A stretch of DNA of 64,000 nucleotides from assembly GCA_963775395.1 (NCBI GenBank), contig CAVZIX010000004.1, forward strand, positions 124,001 to 188,000, in the 5' to 3' direction. Within the stretch, counting starts at the first letter, position 1; each line of letters opens with the position of its first letter. The notes under the pieces were generated by a model that was not told the DNA's origin, made no database searches, and was given only the letters and a program-made list of their open reading frames with translations. Of this stretch, positions 31,406 through 39,579 are shown one piece after another. The position numbers were made by a program, and so were the translations under genes. The DNA is from JAIBJN01 sp963775395. GTDB taxonomy: Bacteria > Actinomycetota > Thermoleophilia > Gaiellales > Gaiellaceae.

Positions 31406-33306
31406 ACGTCCTCGCCTGGACAGCGCTCTTCGCGCCCGCGGTTGCCGTCGTGGCGATCGCGCTCGTGGGCGACAGGATCACGAGCTTCGGCGCGGGCGTG
31501 ATCGCCACCGCCGCGACAGGCCTTTCCTTCCTGTGCACCCTCGCCATCTTCTTCGAGCTGCTCGGGCGCCAGCCGGAGGAACGCTCGGAGGTGTCGACGG
31601 CCTGGACCTGGCTGACCGCGGGCGAACTGCGCTTCGGCGCCGAGATCCTGATCGACCCGCTCTCGGTCTTCATGATGCTGATCGTCTCCGGGGTCGGCTT
31701 CCTCATCCTCGCCTACGCGATCGGCTACATGCACGGCGACGAGGAGGCGACGCGCTACCACGCCTACAAGGCGCTCTTCGTCTTCTCCATGCTCCTGCTC
31801 GTCCAGGCGGGGAACCTGCTGCTGCTGCTCGCCGGCTGGGGCATGGTCGGCCTCTCGTCGTACCTGCTGATCAACTACTGGCACCGCCGGCGCGAGGCGG
31901 TGGCCGCCGGCAAGAAGGCCTTCATCATGAACGCCGTCGGCGACGCGACCTTCGCGCTCGCGCTCTTCATCCTCATCCAGCAGATCGGGTCCCTGGACTT
32001 CGCGACCGTGTTCGCCGCCGCGCCGGAGGCGCTCGGCGAGAATTCGACCCTCGCGGTGCTCGTCGCGCTCGGGCTGCTCGGCGGCGCCGTGGCCAAGTCG
32101 GCGCAGATCCCGCTCCACACGTGGCTCCCCGACGCGATGGAGGGCCCGACGCCTGTCAGCGCACTCATCCACGCGGCGACGATGGTGACCGCGGGCGTCT
32201 ACCTGATCGCCCGCACGAGCCCGCTCTTCGAGCTCGCCGTGGACGTTCGCGACCTCGCGGGCGTGCTCGGCGCGGTGACCCTGCTCGTCGCCGGGCTCGT
32301 CGCGATCGTCCAGACCGACATCAAGCGCGTGATCGCGTACTCGACGATGAGCCAGATCGGCTACATGTTCGTCGGCGTCGGGCTGGGCGCCTACGGAGCC
32401 GGGCTCTTCCACCTGATGACGCACGCCTTCTTCAAGGCGCTCCTGTTCATGGCCGCGGGCGTCGTCATCCACGCCCTCGCCGGCGAGCAGGACATACGCC
32501 GCATGGGCGGGCTCGCCCGCGAGCTGCCGTGGACGTTCCGCTCGTTCCTGATCGGCACGCTGGCGCTCGCCGCCATCCCGCCGTTCGCGGGCTTCTTCTC
32601 CAAGGACGCGATCCTGTCGAGCGCGGCAAACTCCGGCTCCCTGGGCTGGATTCTCTGGGGCGCAGGGATCGTGGGGGCATTCCTGACCGGGGTCTACGCG
32701 TTCAGGCTTCTCTTCGTCGTCTTCTTCGGCGAGGTCTCGCCCTTCGCGCGCGAGCATCTCCACAAGGAACGCTTCGAGGGCCCGCTGCCGATGATGTGGC
32801 CTGTCTGGACCCTCGCCGTCCTCGCCGTCGTCGGCGGGCTGCTGCAAATCCCGGGCATCTGGCACGCCGTCGACACCTGGATCGAGCCGGTCACGCACTC
32901 GGTCGAGGAGGCAGGCGGCGCGGTGGCCACGTTCTCGGTCCTCGCCTCGCTCACGGCAGCCCTCGGGGGAATCGCCGTCGCGTGGGCCCTGTACAAGCGG
33001 CCGAGCGAGAAGCCCGCAGAGCTGCGCCGGCGCTTCCCCTGGGCCGTGCGGACGCTCGAGCACAAGCTCTACTTCGACGAGGCCTACGACGTCGTGTTCT
33101 ACGAGCCGGCTTCGCGCTTCGCGACCTGGCTCGGACGCTGGTTCGAGGAGCCGATCGTCCTGCGCTCGCTCGGCGGGCTCGGCACCGGCGTCCGCGACGT
33201 CTCCGACCGCGTCGCAGCCGCGCAGACGGGGCGCGTGCGCGCCTACGTCCTGGCCCTCGCGATGGGCCTCGCCGTCCTCGCAATCGTCTTCCTGGTGGCG
33301 AGCTAG
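31402..33306 (+). CDS. nuoL: NADH-quinone oxidoreductase subunit L
   Basis: 634 residues, about 15-16 membrane helices, the distal antiporter-like proton pump. Conserved blocks: GWGMVGLSSYLLINYWH, HTWLPDAMEGPTPVSALIHA, and HAFFKALLFMAAG. The C-terminal lateral helix region is present (RRFPWAVRTLEHKLYFDEAY). GTG 31402 overlaps the stop of the arginase-fold gene. Confidence 0.95.
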   Translation: MNVLAWTALFAPAVAVVAIALVGDRITSFGAGVIATAATGLSFLCTLAIFFELLGRQPEERSEVSTAWTWLTAGELRFGAEILIDPLSVFMMLIVSGVGFLILAYAIGYMHGDEEATRYHAYKALFVFSMLLLVQAGNLLLLLAGWGMVGLSSYLLINYWHRRREAVAAGKKAFIMNAVGDATFALALFILIQQIGSLDFATVFAAAPEALGENSTLAVLVALGLLGGAVAKSAQIPLHTWLPDAMEGPTPVSALIHAATMVTAGVYLIARTSPLFELAVDVRDLAGVLGAVTLLVAGLVAIVQTDIKRVIAYSTMSQIGYMFVGVGLGAYGAGLFHLMTHAFFKALLFMAAGVVIHALAGEQDIRRMGGLARELPWTFRSFLIGTLALAAIPPFAGFFSKDAILSSAANSGSLGWILWGAGIVGAFLTGVYAFRLLFVVFFGEVSPFAREHLHKERFEGPLPMMWPVWTLAVLAVVGGLLQIPGIWHAVDTWIEPVTHSVEEAGGAVATFSVLASLTAALGGIAVAWALYKRPSEKPAELRRRFPWAVRTLEHKLYFDEAYDVVFYEPASRFATWLGRWFEEPIVLRSLGGLGTGVRDVSDRVAAAQTGRVRAYVLALAMGLAVLAIVFLVAS

Positions 33307-33311
33307 GTCCC

Positions 33312-34730
33312 ATGGAAACGACCCTTCTCATCTTCCTTCCGATCGGCGCCGCCGTCGCGCTCTGGATCGTCCCCTGGGCCTCGACGAAGGCGGCCGCGAG
33401 CTTCGCGCTCCTCGTCGCGCTTGCCGAGCTCGCGCTCTGGGTCGGCATCGCGCTCAACTTCGACTTCGCCTTCCAGGGCCTCCAGGGCGAGGCGGAGACG
33501 ACGTGGTTCGCCGATCTCGACGTCTCCTACCGCGTCGGGCTCTACGACTACTCGCTCTGGCTCGTCGGCCTCACCGTCGTGGTCACCGCGGCCGCGGTCG
33601 GCTACGGCTTCTGGGTCGGGAGGGAGCGGCCGGGCGTCTACCTGAGCCTGCTGCTCTTCCTCGAAGGGGCGACGATCGGCGTCTTCACGGCGCAGGACCT
33701 CGTCCTCTTCTACGTCTTCTGGGAGGCCATGCTCATCCCGCTCTACGTGCTCATCGGCGTGTGGGGCGGGCCGGGCAGGTTCGGGGCGACGTTCAAGTTC
33801 GTCGCCTACACGATCGCGGGCTCCCTGTTCATGCTCGTGGCCATCATCGCGGCGGGCCTCGGCGCGGACACGTTCGACATGACCGAGCTCGCGGGGCAGG
33901 GAACGAGCACCTGGATCTTCCTCGGCTTTGCGATCGCGTTCGCCGTCAAGGCGCCGCTCTGGCCGTTCCACGGCTGGCTGCCGGACGCCTATCGCGAGTC
34001 GCCGCCGGAGGTCTCCGCCGTGCTCTCCGGGGTGATCTCCAAAGCCGGCGCCTACGGCTTCCTGGCCATCGCGATCCCCTTCTACCCGGGGCCGGCATCG
34101 GACTGGCGGACGCCCCTGCTCGTCCTCGCCTCGATCGGGCTCGTCTACGCCTCGCTCCTCGCCTTCCGGGCGCCCGACGTGCGGGGCGTGATCGCGTACT
34201 CGAGCCTCGCGCAGATGAACCTGATCCTGATCGGCATCTTCGCGGCGAACTCCTCCGGCTACACGGGCGCGCTCCTCCAGATGGTCAACCACGGGCTGAT
34301 CTCGGCGGCGCTCTTCCTCCTCGCCGGTGCGATCGAGCGCCGCACGACCACGGGCGAGCTCGCGCGACTGGGTGGGATGGCGCGCGGCCGGCCGGTGCTG
34401 GCCACGATCCTCATCGCCACCGGGGTGATCGCGCTCGCCGTACCGGGATCGACCGCCTTCGCCGCCGAGTTCCTGGTCCTCAACGGCGTGTTCGACGTCG
34501 GCTGGGGCTGGGCGGTCGTCGGCGCGATCGCCATCGTGCTCGCAGCCATGTACATGCTGCGGCTGATCTCAGCCGTCCTGCACGAGACCGTCGGACCGGC
34601 CGTCCCTGCCGAGGCGCTCGATCTCCGTCCGGCCGAGATCGGCGTCATCGCACCGCTCCTCGTCGTCTTGCTCGCGCTCTCCTTCTGGCCGGCCGCCATC
34701 ACCGAGCGGCTCTCGGGAGCGCTGTTCTGA
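33312..34730 (+). CDS. nuoM: NADH-quinone oxidoreductase subunit M
   Basis: 472 residues, fourteen membrane helices, antiporter-like pump. Conserved: FYVFWEAMLIPLYVLIGVWG (with the helix glutamate), KAPLWPFHGWLPDAYRESPP, and MVNHGLISAALFLLAG. It starts at ATG 33312, 5 bp after nuoL; its TGA overlaps the nuoN ATG. Confidence 0.95.
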   Translation: METTLLIFLPIGAAVALWIVPWASTKAAASFALLVALAELALWVGIALNFDFAFQGLQGEAETTWFADLDVSYRVGLYDYSLWLVGLTVVVTAAAVGYGFWVGRERPGVYLSLLLFLEGATIGVFTAQDLVLFYVFWEAMLIPLYVLIGVWGGPGRFGATFKFVAYTIAGSLFMLVAIIAAGLGADTFDMTELAGQGTSTWIFLGFAIAFAVKAPLWPFHGWLPDAYRESPPEVSAVLSGVISKAGAYGFLAIAIPFYPGPASDWRTPLLVLASIGLVYASLLAFRAPDVRGVIAYSSLAQMNLILIGIFAANSSGYTGALLQMVNHGLISAALFLLAGAIERRTTTGELARLGGMARGRPVLATILIATGVIALAVPGSTAFAAEFLVLNGVFDVGWGWAVVGAIAIVLAAMYMLRLISAVLHETVGPAVPAEALDLRPAEIGVIAPLLVVLLALSFWPAAITERLSGALF

Positions 34731-36214
34731 TGGAAGGCGGCTTCACCGCCCCGACGATCGACTGGGCGGCGCTCTCGCCGGTCCTGATCACGCTCGGCGG
34801 CGCCACGGTCGTCCTGCTCGTGAGCCTCTTCCTGCCGGTCGGCGTGCGCCGGGCCTTCGGCTCCGCGGTCGCCGCGCTCTGCTTCGTGGCGGCCGGCGCG
34901 GCCGCGATCGCGCTCTTCGTCGCGGACGAGACCGGACGGAGCATCGTCTCGGAGGCGATCCGCCGCGACCGCCTGGCCGAGTTCGCCCAGGTGCTGATCA
35001 TGGGTGCCGGGCTCCTCACGATCGGGGTTTCCTACCGCGAGCCGGCGCGTGACGACCGTTCGGGCGAGTACTACGCGCTCCTGCTCACCGCTGCGAGCGG
35101 CATGGCGTTCTTCGTCGCCGCGAACAACCTGATGACGCTCTTTCTGGGGCTCGAGTGGTTCTCGATCTGTCTCTACATCCTCACGGCCATCGCCGTCGAG
35201 CGGCTCCCGGGCCTCGAGGCCGGCCTCAAGTACCTGATCGTGGGGAGCTTCGGGTCGGCGATCCTCCTCTTCGGGAGCGCGTTCGTGTACGGCGCGACCG
35301 GTGAGATCGGCTTCGAGCAGATCGCGGCCGCCACCACGGACGCCGAGCGGCTCTTCGTCGTCGCCGGGCTCGCGATGATCGTCGTCGGCCTCGCCTTCAA
35401 GGCGTCCGCCGCGCCGTTCCACATGTGGACGCCCGATGTCTACGAGGGAGCGCCGAGCCCCGTCACGGCGTTCATGTCCGCCGCGACGAAGGTGGCGGCC
35501 GTGGTCGTCACCATGCGCGTGCTCGTCACCGCCTTCCCGGGCGAGGATGAGCTCTGGACGGTCGCGCTCGCGGTGATCGTGTGCGTCTCACTCGCCTGGG
35601 GGAATCTCGCCGCCATCGTGCAGTCGGGCCTGAAGCGGATGCTGGCGTACTCGAGCATCTCCCACGCCGGCTTCCTGCTCATGCCGGTCGCCGCCGGAAA
35701 CGCTCTCGGCGGTCGCGCGCTCCTCTACTACCTGATCGCCTACTCGGCGATGAGCATCGGCGCGTTCGCCGTCGTCGCCGTCCGCGAGCGCGAGCTCAAC
35801 GCCCCGGTGACGCTCGACGGCATGGCGGGCTTCGGCTGGGAGCGGCCCTTCCTCGGGGGCTCGATGGCGCTGTTCATGTTCGGGTTCATCGGCCTGCCGC
35901 CCGCCGGGATCTTCCTGGGCAAGTTCTACGCCTTCTCCGCGGTGATCGAGCGCGGCTGGACCTGGCTCGCGATCGTCGGCGTCATCTTCACGGCGGTCTC
36001 GGTCTACTACTACGCCGGCGTGATCCGCGCCATGTTCATGCAGCCCCGTGAGCTCACCGTCGCGGCGGCGGGCGGCTCGCCCCCGCCCGACCGGTTGCTC
36101 GTCACGGCCGTCGCCGCGTCGGTCGTCGTGGCCGTCGGCAGCTTCGTGGCGGCCGACCCGCTGCTGGACATCGCTCGCGACGCGGTCGCGTCCCTGTCCT
36201 TCCCGGAGACCTAG
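34730..36214 (+). CDS. nuoN: NADH-quinone oxidoreductase subunit N
   Basis: 494 residues, antiporter-like pump closing the canonical nuo set. Conserved: TLFLGLEWFSICLYILTA, AAPFHMWTPDVYEGAPSPVT, and KRMLAYSSISHAGFLLM. The TAG stop overlaps the GTG start of the next flavoprotein gene, which ties that gene to the operon. Confidence 0.95.
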   Translation: MEGGFTAPTIDWAALSPVLITLGGATVVLLVSLFLPVGVRRAFGSAVAALCFVAAGAAAIALFVADETGRSIVSEAIRRDRLAEFAQVLIMGAGLLTIGVSYREPARDDRSGEYYALLLTAASGMAFFVAANNLMTLFLGLEWFSICLYILTAIAVERLPGLEAGLKYLIVGSFGSAILLFGSAFVYGATGEIGFEQIAAATTDAERLFVVAGLAMIVVGLAFKASAAPFHMWTPDVYEGAPSPVTAFMSAATKVAAVVVTMRVLVTAFPGEDELWTVALAVIVCVSLAWGNLAAIVQSGLKRMLAYSSISHAGFLLMPVAAGNALGGRALLYYLIAYSAMSIGAFAVVAVRERELNAPVTLDGMAGFGWERPFLGGSMALFMFGFIGLPPAGIFLGKFYAFSAVIERGWTWLAIVGVIFTAVSVYYYAGVIRAMFMQPRELTVAAAGGSPPPDRLLVTAVAASVVVAVGSFVAADPLLDIARDAVASLSFPET

Positions 36215-37548
36215 TGCCCAGGCGCGTGGTCGTCCTGGGCGGAGGCTCGACCGGCGAGGCGTTCCTCGCAGCGCTGGCGAAGCTCGAGCCCGAGACCGAG
36301 ATCACCGTGGTCGAGAACGAGCTCGTCGGCGGCGAGTGCTCCTACTGGGCCTGCATCCCGTCCAAGACGCTGCTGCGCCCGCTCGAGGTGATCCACCGGG
36401 CCCGCCTCGCCCCCGGGGCGGACAAGGCCGTCTCCGAGGTCGACCTCGCGGGTGTCTTCGGCTGGCGCGACTTCATGGCCGGAAAGGACGATACGAGCCA
36501 GGCCGAGTGGGTCGAGAAGCAGGGCGCAAGGCTCGTTCGCGGCCGCGGCGTGGTGAGGGAGCCCGGCCTGGTCACGGTCGGGGAAGAGGAGCTGCCGTAC
36601 GACGCGCTCCTCGTCGCCACGGGCTCGGTGCCGGTCGTTCCGCCGATCGAGGGTCTCGGCTCCGTTCCGCACTGGACGAGCCGCGAGGCGACGAGCGCGA
36701 GCGCGGTCCCCGAGAGCCTCGTCGTCGTGGGCGGCGGCGCCGTCGGCTGCGAACTGTCGCAGCTCTACACCCGGCTCGGCGCCAAGGTCACTCTCGTCCA
36801 GGGCGGGCCGCGCCTCCTCCCCCAGATCGACGCGGAGGTGACCGAGATCCTGGCCGACCGGCTTCGGGGGGAGGGCGTCGATCTCCGCTTCGAGGCGAAG
36901 GCGACCCGCGTCGAGGGAGGCGGCGAGGCGCCGTTCCGGCTGAAGCTCGACGGCGGGAAGGCGGTGGAGGCGGAGCGCCTGCTCATCGCGACGGGCCGGA
37001 GGCCGAACGTCGACGGCTTCGGCCTCGAGAACCTCGACCTCACCTTCGAGCGCAAGGGCATCGCGGTCGACGATCGGCTCGGGGCCGGGAAGGACGTCTG
37101 GGCCGCGGGCGACGTCACCGGCGTCGCGCTCTTCACCCACGTGGGCAAGTACCAGGGCCGCATCGCGGCTGCGAACGTGGCCGGCCAGGACAGGCGCGCG
37201 GACTACCGGGCGATCCCGGCGGCCGTGTTCACCGACCCCCAGGTCGCCGTCGCCGGCGACACGAGCGGCGAGGGCGCCGTGTCCTCCTCCTGGCCGCTCG
37301 AGTCCGTCTCGCGCACGGGAACGTTCCAGCGCCCCAAGCAGCCGGGCCTCCTGAAGCTCTTCGCCGATCCCGAGAGAGGCGTGCTCGTCGGCGCGGCCGC
37401 CGTCGGGCCCGAGTCCGGCGAGTGGATCGGCCAGCTCACGCTGGCAATCCGCGCCGAGGTCCCGGTGGATGTCGTGCGGGACACGATCCAGCCCTTCCCG
37501 ACCTTCTCGGAGGCGATCTTCTTCGCCGCCCGGGACCTGGAGCTGTAG
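36214..37548 (+). CDS. Pyridine nucleotide-disulfide oxidoreductase-like flavoprotein lacking the catalytic histidine
   Basis: 444 residues, FAD and NAD(P) domains like dihydrolipoamide dehydrogenase and mercuric reductase. FAD motif VVVLGGGSTGEAFLAAL, redox disulfide GECSYWACIPSKTL (C-x4-C, as in the family), NAD motif VVVGGGAVGCELSQLY, second FAD motif VWAAGDVTGVALFTHVG. At the C-terminus the usual HxHPTxSE is replaced by IQPFPTFSE, so the catalytic histidine is gone; a thiol-dependent reductase cycle is therefore doubtful. GTG 36214 overlaps the nuoN stop. It is not an obvious E3 for the oxoacid dehydrogenase encoded at 12-16 kb. Confidence 0.85.
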   Translation: MPRRVVVLGGGSTGEAFLAALAKLEPETEITVVENELVGGECSYWACIPSKTLLRPLEVIHRARLAPGADKAVSEVDLAGVFGWRDFMAGKDDTSQAEWVEKQGARLVRGRGVVREPGLVTVGEEELPYDALLVATGSVPVVPPIEGLGSVPHWTSREATSASAVPESLVVVGGGAVGCELSQLYTRLGAKVTLVQGGPRLLPQIDAEVTEILADRLRGEGVDLRFEAKATRVEGGGEAPFRLKLDGGKAVEAERLLIATGRRPNVDGFGLENLDLTFERKGIAVDDRLGAGKDVWAAGDVTGVALFTHVGKYQGRIAAANVAGQDRRADYRAIPAAVFTDPQVAVAGDTSGEGAVSSSWPLESVSRTGTFQRPKQPGLLKLFADPERGVLVGAAAVGPESGEWIGQLTLAIRAEVPVDVVRDTIQPFPTFSEAIFFAARDLEL

Positions 37549-37557
37549 CCTCGAACC

Positions 37558-37695
37558 ATGAGCGTCGCTCACCTTCGGTTCGCTCTCGTGGGGGCAACCA
37601 TGTTTCCCCCACGTGCCCCCTTCTTCGATGCAGTGAGGGAACCTCCCGGTTCCCTCACACACCCTCCCCATACTCATGGGCGGATACGCCCATGA
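37558..37695 (+). repeat. 138-bp structured repeat, copy C, with a 45-codon reading frame ending on the next start codon
   Basis: Same unit and orientation as at 25856. Hairpins: CGTGGGGGCAAC-CAT-GTTTCCCCCACG (one mismatch); GTGAGGGAACC-TCCC-GGTTCCCTCAC (perfect, 11 bp); ACTCATGGGCG-GATA-CGCCCATGAGT (perfect, 11 bp). The frame from ATG 37558 runs 45 codons (MSVAHLRFALVGATMFPP, then RAPFFDAVREPPGSLTHPP) and its TGA overlaps the ATG of the cyclic-nucleotide-binding gene, whose first two codons are in the hairpin arm. Confidence 0.8.
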
Positions 37696-38108
37696 GTGAA
37701 CGAGACGACCTCGTCCGCAGCCTTTCGGGCCTTGCGCTCTTCTCCGACCTGCGCGAGGCCGACCTCGAAGCGATCGCAGACCCCGAGCTCGAGCGCCGCT
37801 TCGTCGAGGGCGAGCGGGTGCTGCGCCGCGGGCTTTCGGGCAGCGGCTTCTACGTCATCCTCGAGGGCGAGGCTGCCGTCGAGATCCACGGGGACGACGA
37901 GCCGCGCCGGCTGCGTCGCGGGGACTTCTTCGGCGAAGTCTCGACGCTGCTCGACTGCAAGCCCACCGCCGACGTGATCGCCCGCTCGCCCCTGCACGCG
38001 CTCGAGATCCCCGGCCCTCAGCTCGAAGCCTTCCTCCTGAAGTACCCGCGCGTCACCTACCGGATGCTCCAGACCGTGACGCGGCGCCTCCGAGACGTCC
38101 TCGGCTAG
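37692..38108 (+). CDS. Stand-alone cyclic nucleotide-binding domain protein
   Basis: 138 residues made only of a Crp/CAP-type cNMP-binding barrel plus flanking helices: FYVILEGEAAVEIHGDD, then LRRGDFFGEVSTLLDCKPTADVIA, which matches the phosphate-binding cassette but carries K-P-T where RxA is usual for cAMP binders. There is no helix-turn-helix, so it is not a transcription factor. The ATG lies inside the last hairpin of the 138-bp repeat. The stop TAG overlaps the GTG of the flavoprotein gene, and a nucleotide cyclase follows, suggesting a shared signalling unit. Confidence 0.87.
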   Translation: MSERDDLVRSLSGLALFSDLREADLEAIADPELERRFVEGERVLRRGLSGSGFYVILEGEAAVEIHGDDEPRRLRRGDFFGEVSTLLDCKPTADVIARSPLHALEIPGPQLEAFLLKYPRVTYRMLQTVTRRLRDVLG

Positions 38109-39579
38109 TGGCGCAGACAGGCGACGATCGGCCGTTTCCGCCGGGGGACTACCCCGTCGTCGTGGTCGGAAGCGGCCCCGGGGGCCTGCAGGCGAGCTAC
38201 TGCCTCTCGCGGCTCGGCGTCGACTGCGCGACGATCTCGCGCGACGACGCGCCCGGCCGGCATGTTCCGTCAGTTTCCCTATCTTCCAGCGGCTCCTCTC
38301 GTGGTCGAAGCCCGACGCCCCGGCCGAGCCCGGCACGCGCGCGTACGAGTGGTACGACCACAACAGCCTCGTCGCGGACGAGCCCGAGCACCAGGCGCTC
38401 GTGCCGCCGCTCATGAACCGCGCGTACATCGTCCCTTCCCGGCCCGAGATGGAGGCCGGTCTCGCCGCCTTCGCCGAGCGGGTGCCCGTGGCGGTTCGGT
38501 ACGGCTGTGCCTGGGAGTCGACCCGGCGCGCCGACGACGGCCGCATCGTCCTGACGACCTCCGACGGGGAGTACACGTGCCGGGCGGCAGTCTTTGCGCT
38601 CGGCGTGACCACGCCCTGGTTCTCGCCCATTCCCGGCAGCGAGGGCATCCCGCACTACGTCGACACGCGCGCGCCGGAGGAGTACCGGGGCCGCCGCGTG
38701 TTCGTGATCGGCAAGCGCAACTCCGCCTTCGAGATCGCCGACGGGCTCCTGCCGTGGGCGCAGCAGGTGGTGCTCGGCTCGCCCCGTCCCGTCCAGACGA
38801 GCGTGCTCGCGCAGGCAACGGTGCGCGTGCGCTACCTGCAGCCGTTCGAGGACCACGCGCTCGGCGGCGGAACGTTCGCGCTCGACCTCGCCGTCGACCG
38901 CATCGAGCGCTCCGCAGACGGCTGGCGCGTCATCGGCCAGGGCACGACCAGGCCGGGAGCGATCGAGCTCGAGGTCGACGACGTCATCGCAGCCACGGGG
39001 TTCTCGGCGCCGCTGCTCGACCTGGAGGAGCTCGGCGTGCGCACGGTCTCCCAGGGCCGCATTCCCGCCATGACGCCGTTCTTCGAAGGCTCGCCGGGAT
39101 CCGGCCTCTACTTCGCGGGCAATGCGACACAGGGAGCTCCAGGCCTGCGCAAGCACGGCGTCGGCGCAGCCTCCGCGGCCGTGCACGGCTTCCGGTACAA
39201 CGCACGCGTGATGGCGCGCCATCTCGTCGCCACTCATCTCGGGCCGAAGCCGGCCTGTCCGACGGTCGAAGCGCCGGACCTTGCCCCCTATCTCCTCGAG
39301 GAGGCGACGACCGCGCCCGAGCTCTGGGCGCAGAAGGCCTACCTCGCCCGCGCCGTCTACCGCAACGGCGACACCGAGATCGTCCCGCTGGCCGCCTGGC
39401 TCGACGACCCCGGCGATGGGGCGGCCGCAGTGACGGTGGAGATGGACGCCGCCGGGGAGGTGTACCCGGCGGTCTACGTCTCTTCCGGGGAAAACGTGCG
39501 CGAGCTGCTCCTGCCGCCGCACCATCTGAACGACTTCCGCGGGCCCGAACACGAGGCGGAGCTCCGCGCGGCGCTGTGA
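38108..39579 (+). CDS. Flavin-containing monooxygenase-like protein with two +1 frameshifts
   Basis: FAD/NAD(P)-binding protein of the flavin monooxygenase/YpdA-like group. Start GTG 38108 gives YPVVVVGSGPGGLQASYCLS (FAD motif). The frame breaks at 38255-38263 (GGCCGGCATG where GGCGGCATG is expected) and again at 38274-38283 (TTTCCCTATC for TTTCCTATC); removing one C at each place reads MFRQFPIFQRLLSWSKPD and then continuously to 39579. The NADP motif is FVIGKRNSAFEIADGLLP and the late motif is VIAATGFSAPL. About 490 residues when repaired. The two insertions lie 20 bases apart and are probably sequence errors. Its TGA overlaps the cyclase start. Confidence 0.82.

Noticed and set aside
31312..33063. 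A 583-codon antisense frame opposite nuoL
   Set aside because: No motifs, highly charged shadow composition, fully covered by nuoL.
31533..34730. A 1065-codon open frame on the + strand across nuoL and nuoM
   Set aside because: Only the part from 33312 is coding (nuoM). The first 590 codons are an arginine/alanine/proline-rich shadow of nuoL, caused by high GC at third positions.
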